This document shows positions 1 through 6,404 of a stretch of DNA of 8,345 nt, piece after piece. Within the stretch, counting starts at the first letter, position 1. Each line of letters begins with the position of its first letter. The translations under genes and the position numbers were made by a program. The stretch comes from Paracoccaceae bacterium (GTDB lineage Bacteria > Pseudomonadota > Alphaproteobacteria > Rhodobacterales > Rhodobacteraceae). The stretch covers positions 11,923-20,267 of the forward strand of contig JAESQH010000029.1 in NCBI GenBank assembly GCA_016765235.1, written 5' to 3'. Under the pieces are notes generated by a model, which was not told the DNA's origin, did not search any database, and saw only the letters and a list, made by a program, of their open reading frames with translations.

Positions 1-581
1 ATGGAAGCATCAAGACCAGCAGCCGAACCCGGATCGATCAGAACCCAACCTTTGTCAGCCATACCGTAAGCTTCGAACAGGTTGTTGTTTACGTGCTGAC
101 AACCCCAACCGGCAGGACAACCAACAAAGGCACCTTTGGAGGGATCTTCTTGCGATGGGAACAGATCAGGGCGTTCAATCCAGTCCAGCACAGTTTTCAA
201 TTCAGGGTTCGCGGCAGCCGTGTACGGTGGAACCCACCAGCCTTCGCCAAGACCTGTGATCGGGGCGGCATTGACCGAAAATAGACGGCCTTCCGCAATC
301 GCTGCATCAACAAGTTCACGAACGCCGTTCACCCATTGCTCGCCGGCAATGTCAGGCACGCCTTTTGAATCCATCGAAGCGAAAATAGCGGATGTACCGC
401 CAACGATCAATTCGACGTTACAGCCATAGCCTTCTTCGAGGATGATTTTGTCCACGTTGGCCAGCAGCTCACCGGACGCCCAGTTGAACTCTGCCATTGT
501 GATGTCGCCGCATTCCTGCGCCATCGCTCCACCGGCCGAAAGGCCTAGCGCGATAGTTACTGTTGCGAGTAGCTTTTTCAT
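1..581 (-). CDS. ABC transporter substrate-binding protein, glycine betaine/proline type (partial, C-terminus off window)
   Basis: The first 193 codons are present and the gene continues past the left edge. Residues 1-21 form a Sec signal peptide: MKK, a hydrophobic stretch, then an AMA cleavage site before Gln22, so the product is periplasmic. The mature start resembles the OpuAC/ProX family: an early Trp (EFNWASGELL, 31-40), a KIILEEGYG stretch (45-53), the GGTSAIFAS segment (61-69) and EQW (81-83), followed by the WWVPPY motif (115-120). Such Trp residues usually build the aromatic pocket that binds quaternary ammonium compounds such as glycine betaine, choline or proline betaine. Cys155 and Cys161 flank a Trp and could form a disulfide. 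The start is ATG at 579-581, with a GGAGA ribosome binding site at 589-593. It is transcribed divergently from the paa operon, and its permease and ATPase genes would lie to the left. The family call is fairly firm; the ligand is inferred. Confidence 0.78.
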   Translation of the reverse strand, partial: MKKLLATVTIALGLSAGGAMAQECGDITMAEFNWASGELLANVDKIILEEGYGCNVELIVGGTSAIFASMDSKGVPDIAGEQWVNGVRELVDAAIAEGRLFSVNAAPITGLGEGWWVPPYTAAANPELKTVLDWIERPDLFPSQEDPSKGAFVGCPAGWGCQHVNNNLFEAYGMADKGWVLIDPGSAAGLDAS

Positions 582-679
582 TGGTATTTCTCCGTGTTGG
601 TTATTGGTAATTTTTGTCACTAGTTAGCATCGCTGTATAAAACTATTCCGTTGATCACACTCGAATCTTGAATGTAATA

Positions 680-694
680 TTTCTCGGAAAACGA
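680..694. repeat. direct repeat copy 1, TTTCTCGGAAAACGA
   Basis: This 15-bp word matches 775-789 at 14 of 15 positions, with an uninterrupted 11-base core TCGGAAAACGA. The copies lie 95 bp apart in the same orientation, roughly nine helical turns. It sits between the divergent genes, about 100 bp upstream of the binding-protein start codon. It may be a binding site for a regulator of either gene; no regulator can be named from the sequence. Confidence 0.5.
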
Positions 695-774
695 CAATTC
701 GCTAACTGTTGAATTTTTTTCATAGGTCTAGCATAACTTTCTAAAACCAAATGAATAGCCTTCAGCGACATGTT

Positions 775-789
775 TTTGTCGGAAAACGA
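775..789. repeat. direct repeat copy 2, TTTGTCGGAAAACGA
   Basis: This is the second copy of the 15-bp word at 680-694, differing only at the fourth base (G instead of C). It lies about 210 bp upstream of the paaJ start codon. Both copies are in non-coding DNA, so shared protein sequence cannot explain the match. Confidence 0.5.
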
Positions 790-929
790 AGGCTTGGCAA
801 TTATTTATCCCAAATTTACGCCCCTCAAAGTTGAGCCATGATCATAATTTGATCGTTACTTTGATGTTTTGCAATTTCTCGTTGAGTTACACGTTATACT
901 AATAATGCTACATTTTTGTAACATATCCA

Positions 930-958
930 TTGCATCGAATCGAAAAGCTGCGTATTAT
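930..958 (+). promoter_or_regulatory. candidate sigma-70 promoter of paaJABCDE
   Basis: A TTGCAT (-35, 930-935) and a TATTAT (-10, 953-958) are separated by exactly 17 bp. The -10 matches the TATAAT consensus at five of six positions; the -35 is weak, sharing mainly the TTG. The transcript would start near 964-967, giving a leader of about 35 nt before the paaJ ATG at 1001. The predicted start falls inside the 960-971 palindrome, a usual arrangement for repression. This was found by eye and has not been shown to be active. Confidence 0.45.
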
Positions 959-959
959 C

Positions 960-971
960 GACCGTACGGTC
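960..971. promoter_or_regulatory. perfect 12-bp palindrome GACCGTACGGTC, candidate TetR (PaaR) operator
   Basis: The sequence is identical to its own reverse complement over 12 bases and starts directly after the candidate -10 box, so a bound repressor would cover the transcription start. TetR-family phenylacetate regulators of the PaaR type are known to bind palindromes built from ACCG/CGGT half-sites, and this element has both halves. A TetR-family gene is encoded in the same cluster (5809-6402), which makes it the natural candidate ligand of the site. The link is inferred from position and half-site similarity. Symmetry does not extend past the 12 bases. Confidence 0.5.
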
Positions 972-1000
972 AGTTTATAGCGAACAAGGAGATACTCCAT

Positions 1001-2203
1001 ATGGACGCATTTATTTGCGATGCAGTCAGAACGCCGATAGGCCGTTACGGCGGCGCGTTATCGACTGTTCGCACGGATGATCTGGCCGCCATCCCTATTG
1101 CCGCGCTGCGCGCCCGTAATCCTGACGTTGATTGGTCTAGCGTCGACGACGTAATCTATGGCTCCGCAAATCAAGCTGGCGAAGACAACCGCAACGTCGC
1201 ACGAATGGCAGCCCTGCTGGCGGGGTTACCAATTGACGTGCCGGGAACCACCATCAATCGCTTGTGCGCGTCGGGTATGGACGCCATCGGCATGGCCGCA
1301 CGCGGTATTCGCGCAGGGGATTACGACTTGGTGATCGCAGGCGGTGTCGAAAGTATGAGCCGTGCACCGTTTGTAATGCCCAAGTCCGACGCCGCTTTCA
1401 GCCGTACAAATACGGTGTACGATACAACCATCGGCTGGCGGTTCGTCAATCCAAAGATGGAGGACGCTTACGGCATCGACTCCATGCCCCAAACTGCGGA
1501 CAATGTCGCGGCGGATTATAACATCAGCCGCAAAGACCAAGACGCCTTCGCCGCCCGCAGTCAGGCCCGATGGGGCACGGCCCATGCGGCAGGCCTGTTT
1601 GCGGATGAAATCATTCCGGTAAGCGTGCCGCAACGCCGCGCCGATCCGATAATCGTTGATACGGACGAACACCCGCGTGTTGGAACCACGGCTGACAAAC
1701 TGGCCAAGCTTCGCAGTATTAACGGGGCGGACCTGACAGTAACGGCAGGAAATGCCGCAGGAGTTAATGATGGCTCCGCAGCCCTGTTGCTGGCCAACGA
1801 GGCGACAGCCCTTAAGAACGGGTTAACACCTATGGTCCGCGTCGTCGGCATGGCAGCGGCAGGCGTTGCACCGCGTGTCATGGGGATTGGTCCGGTTCCG
1901 GCCACTCGCAAAGTACTGGCGAAGGCTGGCCTGAGCATCGACCAGATGGATGTGATCGAACTGAACGAAGCGTTCGCCAGTCAAGGGCTCGCAACATTGC
2001 GCGAACTCGGAATTCCCGATGACGCGGCACATGTTAACCCCAACGGCGGCGCGATTGCGCTGGGGCATCCGCTGGGCATGTCAGGCGCGCGTTTGGCGGT
2101 AACCGCAGCCTATCAATTGAAACGTACAGGCGGGCGTTATGCGCTTTGCACTATGTGTGTCGGGGTCGGGCAAGGTGTCGCCATGATCCTCGAGCGCGTT
2201 TAG
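1001..2203 (+). CDS. paaJ: 3-oxoadipyl-CoA / 3-oxo-5,6-dehydrosuberyl-CoA thiolase
   Basis: This 400-residue type II thiolase is the usual length for PaaJ/PcaF. In phenylacetate breakdown it cleaves 3-oxo-5,6-dehydrosuberyl-CoA and later 3-oxoadipyl-CoA, ending at acetyl-CoA and succinyl-CoA. The nucleophilic Cys89 lies in NRLCASG, the catalytic His356 in GGAIALGHPLG (349-359), and the second active-site cysteine, Cys386, in CTMCVGVGQG (383-392). The N-terminus (MDAFICDAVRTPIGRYGG) is typical of PaaJ/PcaF. I chose ATG 1001 because an AAGGAGA ribosome binding site lies at 985-991 and the protein then aligns with family length. The frame is open upstream to about 869, but that part reads through the promoter and operator and encodes no thiolase sequence. 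It heads the operon, 12 bp before paaA. PcaF of the protocatechuate pathway is nearly indistinguishable by sequence; the operon decides for PaaJ. Confidence 0.93.
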   Translation: MDAFICDAVRTPIGRYGGALSTVRTDDLAAIPIAALRARNPDVDWSSVDDVIYGSANQAGEDNRNVARMAALLAGLPIDVPGTTINRLCASGMDAIGMAARGIRAGDYDLVIAGGVESMSRAPFVMPKSDAAFSRTNTVYDTTIGWRFVNPKMEDAYGIDSMPQTADNVAADYNISRKDQDAFAARSQARWGTAHAAGLFADEIIPVSVPQRRADPIIVDTDEHPRVGTTADKLAKLRSINGADLTVTAGNAAGVNDGSAALLLANEATALKNGLTPMVRVVGMAAAGVAPRVMGIGPVPATRKVLAKAGLSIDQMDVIELNEAFASQGLATLRELGIPDDAAHVNPNGGAIALGHPLGMSGARLAVTAAYQLKRTGGRYALCTMCVGVGQGVAMILERV

Positions 2204-2215
2204 GGGAGACCAAAG

Positions 2216-3205
2216 ATGTATGCACAAATGGTAAAGACCGCCAGCAATGGCGTAAAATCCCATGACGAGATGAGCGACAAAGAGCGCGCCTTTCAGGGCC
2301 GCATCGACGCGGACGAGAAGATCGAGCCGAAGGACTGGATGCCCGACGATTACCGCCGGACACTTATCCGCCAGATCGGGCAGCACGCGCACTCCGAAAT
2401 AGTCGGGCAATTGCCCGAAGGCAACTGGATAACCCGCGCTCCGACGCTGGAACGCAAAGCCATCCTGATCGCCAAAGTCCAAGACGAGGCTGGCCACGGC
2501 CTATACCTTTACTGCGCCGCTGAAACCCTAGGCGTTAGCCGCGATGAGCTGATCGAAGAACTACTCGCAGGGCGCATGAAGTATTCGTCAATCTTCAACT
2601 ACCCGACCCTGAACTGGTCCGATATGGGCGCGGTCGGTTGGCTAGTTGATGGCGCTGCGATCATGAACCAAGTCCCCCTGCAACGCACATCTTACGGCCC
2701 CTATTCCCGCGCGATGGTTCGCGTTTGCAGAGAGGAGAGCTTCCACCAAAGACAAGGGTTTGCCATCATGATGAAGATGGCGACCGGTGTAGCCGCACAA
2801 AAAGCCATGGCACAGGATTCCCTGAACCGGTTCTGGTATCCCTCCTTGATGATGTTCGGCCCACCCGACGCGGATTCCGTGCATTCCGAACAATCCATGG
2901 CATGGAAAATCAAGATCAACACCAATGACGAGTTGCGCCAGAAATTCGTCGATCAAACCATCCCGCAGATCGAATATCTGGGCTTAGAGTGCCCCGATAA
3001 AACCATCACATGGAACGACGAAAAAGGCGGGTACGATTACGCCCAGCCGGATTGGAACGAGTTTTTCGACGTCATCAAAGGCAATGGTCCTTGCAACAAA
3101 GAACGCCTCGCCGCCCGTGTGAAAGCCTGGGAAGACGGTGAATGGGTGCGTGATGGATTGCTGGCCCACGCCAAGAAAAAAGCTGCCCGCGTTGCGGCGG
3201 AATAA
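2216..3205 (+). CDS. paaA: 1,2-phenylacetyl-CoA epoxidase, catalytic subunit A
   Basis: This is the di-iron oxygenase subunit of the PaaABCE complex, which uses O2 and NADPH to convert phenylacetyl-CoA to the ring-1,2-epoxide in the cytoplasm. The protein has 329 residues, slightly longer than the enterobacterial form of about 309 because of an N-terminal extension. Both ExxH metal-binding motifs of the ferritin-like four-helix bundle are visible: EAGH at 91-94 (in KVQDEAGHGLYLY) and ESFH at 174-177 (in CREESFHQRQG). Glu61 and Asp145 sit where the remaining carboxylate ligands are expected. The ATG at 2216 follows a GGGGAG site (2203-2208) that overlaps the paaJ stop codon; an in-frame ATG four codons later is possible but less well placed. 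paaB follows after 11 bp. All key residues seem present, so the enzyme should be active. Confidence 0.96.
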   Translation: MYAQMVKTASNGVKSHDEMSDKERAFQGRIDADEKIEPKDWMPDDYRRTLIRQIGQHAHSEIVGQLPEGNWITRAPTLERKAILIAKVQDEAGHGLYLYCAAETLGVSRDELIEELLAGRMKYSSIFNYPTLNWSDMGAVGWLVDGAAIMNQVPLQRTSYGPYSRAMVRVCREESFHQRQGFAIMMKMATGVAAQKAMAQDSLNRFWYPSLMMFGPPDADSVHSEQSMAWKIKINTNDELRQKFVDQTIPQIEYLGLECPDKTITWNDEKGGYDYAQPDWNEFFDVIKGNGPCNKERLAARVKAWEDGEWVRDGLLAHAKKKAARVAAE

Positions 3206-3216
3206 GGAGAGATCAG

Positions 3217-3501
3217 ATGTCTAATGAGTGGCCCCTATGGGAAGTATTTATTCGCGGTCAACACGGCATGTCACATCGCCACGTCGGTAGTCTGCACGCA
3301 CCAGACGGTGAAATGGCAATCAAAAACGCCCGTGATGTCTACACCCGCCGCAATGAGGGCATCAGCATTTGGGTGGTGGAGGCGGCCAACATCTCGGCCT
3401 CCTCCCCAAGCGATAAAGGCCCGCTCTACGAACCGTCCAACTCAAAAGTTTACCGTCACCCTTCATTCTTTGACATCCCTGACGATGTGGGGGCAATGTG
3501 A
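3217..3501 (+). CDS. paaB: 1,2-phenylacetyl-CoA epoxidase, subunit B
   Basis: This small 94-residue protein matches the PaaB family in length and in its blocks VFIRGQHGMSHRHVGSLHA (10-28) and YTRRNEGISIWVV (42-54). PaaB is needed for epoxidase activity in vivo and is thought to bridge or stabilise PaaAC assemblies; it has no catalytic metal site. It is preceded by AAGGAGA (3204-3210), overlapping the paaA stop codon, with ATG at 3217. Its TGA stop shares one base with the paaC start (TGATG at 3499-3503), so translation of the two is probably coupled. Confidence 0.95.
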   Translation: MSNEWPLWEVFIRGQHGMSHRHVGSLHAPDGEMAIKNARDVYTRRNEGISIWVVEAANISASSPSDKGPLYEPSNSKVYRHPSFFDIPDDVGAM

Positions 3502-4259
3502 TGACACGCGATGAAGCCCTGTTTGAATTCCTGCTGCGCCTTGGCGACAACACTGTCGTTCTAAGCCACCGCGTTTCCGAATGGATAGGCCACTCGCCAG
3601 TTCTTGAGGAAGACATCGCGCTGGCCAATACCGCGCTCGATCTGATCGGCCAAACCCGGTTTTGGCTGGGATTGGCCGGTGAGGTTGAAGGCAAAGGCAG
3701 AACCGCCGACAATCTGGCCTACCTGCGCGACGCATGGGATTACCGCAACCTGCTGCTGGTGGAACGCCCCAACGGCGATTTCGGCAAAACCATGATGCGG
3801 CAGTTCCTGTTCGACGCTTGGCAAAGCCTGATGTTGGGCAAATTGCTAACATCCAGCGACCCGCGTGTGGCTGAAATTGCCGCGAAAGCCTCGAAAGAGG
3901 TCGCCTACCACTTGGAGCGCTCCGCCGATACAATCGTTGGTCTCGGTGACGGGACCGAGGACAGCCACAATCGGATGCAAGCCGCCCTTGATGATCTGTG
4001 GGATTACACTGGCGAGATGTTCATCAGTGACGAGGTTGACGAAGTTCTGTCCACTGCGGGCATCGCCCCCAACGCGGCATCCTTGAAGGAGGAATGGGAA
4101 GAACTGGTTGGCCGCATCCTAAAAGATGCGACGCTAACGATCCCCGACAGCAGCTACGCCCACAAGGGTGGCAAATCCGGCGTTCACACCGAACATCTAG
4201 GGTTTATCCTTGCTGACATGCAGTTCTTGCAGCGCGCATATCCGGGCGCGTCATGGTAA
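3501..4259 (+). CDS. paaC: 1,2-phenylacetyl-CoA epoxidase, structural subunit C
   Basis: This 252-residue ferritin-fold partner forms the stable core with PaaA and is generally regarded as a structural subunit that no longer binds iron. Family blocks visible are the N-terminal segment with LLRLGDNTVVLSHRVSEWIG (11-30), the LANTALDLIGQ helix (41-51), the DFGKTMMRQFLFDAWQ stretch in the middle and the C-terminal HTEHLGFILADMQFLQRAYPG (229-249). I prefer ATG 3501, one base into the paaB stop codon, over the GTG at 3498; a GGGGG tract at 3489-3493 can act as the ribosome binding site. The 3' end overlaps paaD by 7 bp. Confidence 0.95.
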   Translation: MTRDEALFEFLLRLGDNTVVLSHRVSEWIGHSPVLEEDIALANTALDLIGQTRFWLGLAGEVEGKGRTADNLAYLRDAWDYRNLLLVERPNGDFGKTMMRQFLFDAWQSLMLGKLLTSSDPRVAEIAAKASKEVAYHLERSADTIVGLGDGTEDSHNRMQAALDDLWDYTGEMFISDEVDEVLSTAGIAPNAASLKEEWEELVGRILKDATLTIPDSSYAHKGGKSGVHTEHLGFILADMQFLQRAYPGASW

Positions 4260-4720
4260 ACACCCTGCCCTCCTTCGATACGGTTTGGGAATGGCTCGAC
4301 GCCGTTCCTGATCCCGAGATCCCCGTGATCTCGCTCGTCGATCTGGGCATCATTCGCGGCGTTGCTTTTGAGGGTGATAAACTAATCGTTAACGTCACCC
4401 CCACCTATTCCGGCTGTCCCGCGACCAGCATAATCAATCTGGACATCGAAACAGCATTGCGCGCCAAAGGCATCAAGCAGTTGGAATTAAAACGTCAACT
4501 TTCCCCGCCGTGGACGACCGATTGGTTATCCCAAAAGGGTCGCAACGCGCTTGAGGAATACGGCATCGCCCCCCCGCAACCCGCAGGTGGCCCATCGAAA
4601 TGCCCACAATGCGGTGACAACAACCTGTCGCGCATCAGCCAGTTTGGTTCCACCCCGTGCAAGGCACAGTGGCGTTGCGATGATTGCCTTGAACCCTTCG
4701 ATTATTTCAAATGCATCTAG
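4253..4720 (+). CDS. paaD: PaaD, phenylacetyl-CoA epoxidase maturation / Fe-S assembly factor
   Basis: This 155-residue protein has two parts. Residues 12-80 are a MIP18/DUF59-type domain with DPEIPVISLVDLGIIRGV (20-37) and TPTYSGCPA (49-57), where Cys55 is the conserved cysteine of SufT/MIP18-like iron-sulfur assembly proteins. Residues 115-155 form a zinc-ribbon-like tail with cysteines at 117, 120, 136, 142 and 145 and a final Cys154. PaaD is needed for phenylacetate oxidation but is not part of the purified oxygenase; it probably matures the iron or iron-sulfur sites of PaaA or PaaE. The ATG at 4253 lies inside the paaC 3' end, implying coupled translation. The TAG stop (4718-4720) lies within the paaE ribosome binding site region. 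Confidence 0.94.
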   Translation: MVNTLPSFDTVWEWLDAVPDPEIPVISLVDLGIIRGVAFEGDKLIVNVTPTYSGCPATSIINLDIETALRAKGIKQLELKRQLSPPWTTDWLSQKGRNALEEYGIAPPQPAGGPSKCPQCGDNNLSRISQFGSTPCKAQWRCDDCLEPFDYFKCI

Positions 4721-4730
4721 GAGGAATGGC

Positions 4731-5798
4731 ATGGCCCGTTTCCACACGCTTACAGTAACCGACGTACACAAAACCATCCGCGATGCGGTTGTCCTGACGC
4801 TTGCACCCGAAGACGGTGATTTCGAATTTGTTCAAGGCCAATACCTGACCTTTCGCCGCGAATTCGACGGCGAGGAGTTACGGCGTTCCTATTCCATCTG
4901 CGCGGGGAAGGATGACGGCAACTTGCAAGTCGGCGTTAAGCGCGTTGGCGGCGGGGCGTTTTCCACATGGGTTAACGAAAACATAACGGTCGGCGACCAG
5001 TTGGAAGCCATGCAACCTATGGGCAGTTTTCACGCAGGCGGTGACACATCGGGCGGCAAATCCTATCTGGCTTTTGCGGGAGGCTCAGGCATCACCCCCG
5101 TTCTCTCAATTCTTAAGACAGTGTTAACCCGCGAGCCAACCTCCGAGTTCACGCTTGTCTACGCCAACCGCGGCGTCAGCAGCGTCATGTTTCGCGAAGA
5201 ACTTGAGGATTTGAAAAATCTCTATCTAAACCGCCTGACTATCATCCACATTCTGGAAACCGACAGTCAGGATATAGACCTGTTCACGGGCCGCGTTGAC
5301 GAATATAAATGCGCCCTGCTGTTTAAGCACTGGATTGATATCAAGTCGGTAGACATGACCTATATCTGCGGCCCCGAACCAATGATGTTAACCATTTCTA
5401 AATCTTTGAAAGACCACGGCCTCAAGGACGACCAGATCAAATTCGAGCTGTTCGCAAGCGGCCAACCCGGTCGCGCCAAGCGCAAGGCCCAATCGGTTGA
5501 CGCGGGCATCCATACGGGCACGACGCAAGCCACAATCATCATGGACGGCTCCACTAGAAGTTTTACGATGCCAAAGGACGGGGAAACCCTTTTGGAGGCG
5601 GCCATAAAGAACGACATCGACGCCCCGTTTTCGTGCAGAGCTGGAGTTTGTTCGACCTGCCGCGCGAAATTGGTTGAAGGCGAAGTCGAAATGGTCGCTA
5701 ACCACGCGCTAGAGGATTACGAAGTGGAGCAAGGATACATCCTGACATGTCAGTGTTATCCCATGAGCGAAAAAATCGTTGTGGATTATGACCAGTAA
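4731..5798 (+). CDS. paaE: 1,2-phenylacetyl-CoA epoxidase, reductase subunit E
   Basis: This 355-residue electron-transfer subunit passes electrons from NADPH through FAD and a [2Fe-2S] cluster to the PaaA di-iron site. Domain order: FAD-binding barrel at 1-105 with RRSYSIC (51-57); NAD(P)-binding domain at about 110-240 with GGSGITPVLS (117-126) and CGPEPMM (213-219); plant-type ferredoxin domain at about 265-355, with cluster ligands Cys302, Cys307 and Cys310 (CRAGVCSTC) and Cys340. All four cysteines are present. The start is ATG 4731 with AGGAGG at 4719-4724 overlapping the paaD stop codon. The frame stays open upstream into paaD, but that part is not reductase sequence. This is the last gene of the rightward operon, converging on the regulator gene with 10 bp between their stop codons. 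Confidence 0.96.
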   Translation: MARFHTLTVTDVHKTIRDAVVLTLAPEDGDFEFVQGQYLTFRREFDGEELRRSYSICAGKDDGNLQVGVKRVGGGAFSTWVNENITVGDQLEAMQPMGSFHAGGDTSGGKSYLAFAGGSGITPVLSILKTVLTREPTSEFTLVYANRGVSSVMFREELEDLKNLYLNRLTIIHILETDSQDIDLFTGRVDEYKCALLFKHWIDIKSVDMTYICGPEPMMLTISKSLKDHGLKDDQIKFELFASGQPGRAKRKAQSVDAGIHTGTTQATIIMDGSTRSFTMPKDGETLLEAAIKNDIDAPFSCRAGVCSTCRAKLVEGEVEMVANHALEDYEVEQGYILTCQCYPMSEKIVVDYDQ

Positions 5799-5809
5799 CG
5801 AGAGTTACT
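5794..5809. terminator. small hairpin between the convergent operons, possible weak bidirectional terminator
   Basis: AGTAAC (5794-5799) and GTTACT (5804-5809) form a 6-bp stem with a GAGA loop, a GNRA-type tetraloop when read on the plus strand. It spans the whole gap between the two stop codons and takes in the paaE TAA. The stem has only two G-C pairs and no clear T-tract follows in either direction, so efficient intrinsic termination is doubtful. Confidence 0.3.
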
Positions 5810-6402
5810 TAATCCTTAATGCCGTTCAGCACCAAATCCGTAACTGTTTTTGAATACGCGATCCGAGCCTCCTCGCTCGGGTCACGGTTCCACATGTAAT
5901 ACCAGTTTAACATCCCGTAAATGGACATCGTGGTTTCCAACAATCGCTGCGGGTTTTGCGCGTATTTCGCTGGCACAATAGCTTTCACCACATCCGACAT
6001 CTGCGTAACCATATCGCGTTGATACCCGCGCAATGTCTTTTGCTGCTCCGCCGAAAGCGAGGAAATCCCAGCCGCTTGCACGCGATGCTCGTCATCCGCC
6101 CCGTGGTAGGCCATTAGCACTTCTTTAACCAATTCGCGCAAATGATCATCTGGCGACATACCCGCGCCGTTAACCTTTGTTAACCGGTCGCGCAATTCAC
6201 GCAAATAGGTATCCAGCACGCCGAACAATAATGCGTCCTTGCCATCATAATAGTGATAGATATTCGCCTTGGAAATGTTGCACGCTTAGGCGAGTTGGCT
6301 CATCGAGGCGCGGTCAAACCCTGCTTCGGCGAATACTTTCGCCGCCGTCTTAAGGATTTGTTCACGTTTCTGGTCATAATCTTTTGCGATCGTCCGTGCC
6401 AT
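5809..6402 (-). pseudogene. paaR: TetR/AcrR-family regulator of the paa cluster, interrupted by an in-frame TAA stop
   Basis: Read from ATG 6400-6402, the frame encodes a normal-length TetR-type repressor of 197 codons before the final stop, except that codon 39 is TAA (6286-6288). The N-terminal part runs MARTIAKDYDQKREQILKTA and continues to MSQLA at 34-38. After the stop the frame resumes as ACNISKANIYHYYDGKDALL, the recognition-helix region typical of TetR proteins, followed by an uninterrupted ligand and dimerisation domain (about 60-197). No frameshift is present. One base change from CAA, GAA or AAA would explain the stop. The stop lies inside the DNA-binding domain, so the product should not bind DNA. 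A TTG at 6226-6228 with AAGGA about 7 nt before it could allow re-initiation of a 139-residue fragment lacking the helix-turn-helix. It ends the paaG-I-K operon, 2 bp after paaK. Intact homologues repress paa genes and respond to phenylacetyl-CoA (family knowledge). A sequencing error is an alternative. Confidence 0.85.
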
Positions 6403-6404
6403 GA

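Larger units (their letters stand above)
582..1000. other. divergent intergenic region, AT-rich
   Basis: This stretch of about 420 bp separates the minus-strand binding-protein gene from the plus-strand paa operon and is visibly AT-richer than the flanking genes. I see no convincing coding sequence. It contains a candidate promoter and operator for paaJ near the right end and a 15-bp direct repeat in the middle, both listed separately. No confident -35/-10 pair was found for the leftward gene, although an AT-rich stretch near 635-645 (TTTATAC read on the minus strand) could be a -10 element. No tRNA or known riboswitch pattern was recognised. Confidence 0.7.

Noticed and set aside
221..231. 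CCGT-GT-ACGG imperfect palindrome similar to the operator
   Set aside because: It lies within the conserved WWVPPYT coding stretch of the binding-protein gene and lacks the ACCG/CGGT arms in proper form.
93..627. Plus-strand frames in the first 630 bases
   Set aside because: They lie opposite the binding-protein gene, whose minus-strand frame has a clear signal peptide and family motifs.
696..720. AATTC/GAATT inverted repeat followed by a T-run, terminator-like
   Set aside because: The stem is only 5 bp and AT-rich, with a 10-base loop, and no gene is transcribed towards it on the plus strand.
869..1000. Upstream in-frame extension of the thiolase reading frame
   Set aside because: The 44 extra residues do not resemble thiolase sequence and overlap the promoter and palindrome; ATG 1001 has a strong AAGGAGA site and gives normal family length.
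1226..1672. Long antisense frame opposite the thiolase gene (148 codons)
   Set aside because: It is a shadow of paaJ with no family resemblance and no ribosome binding site; similar antisense frames at 1561-1938, 2081-2497 and 3463-3933 were dropped for the same reason.
4551..4730. Upstream extension of the paaE frame into paaD
   Set aside because: It overlaps the conserved zinc-ribbon end of paaD, and ATG 4731 has an excellent AGGAGG site.
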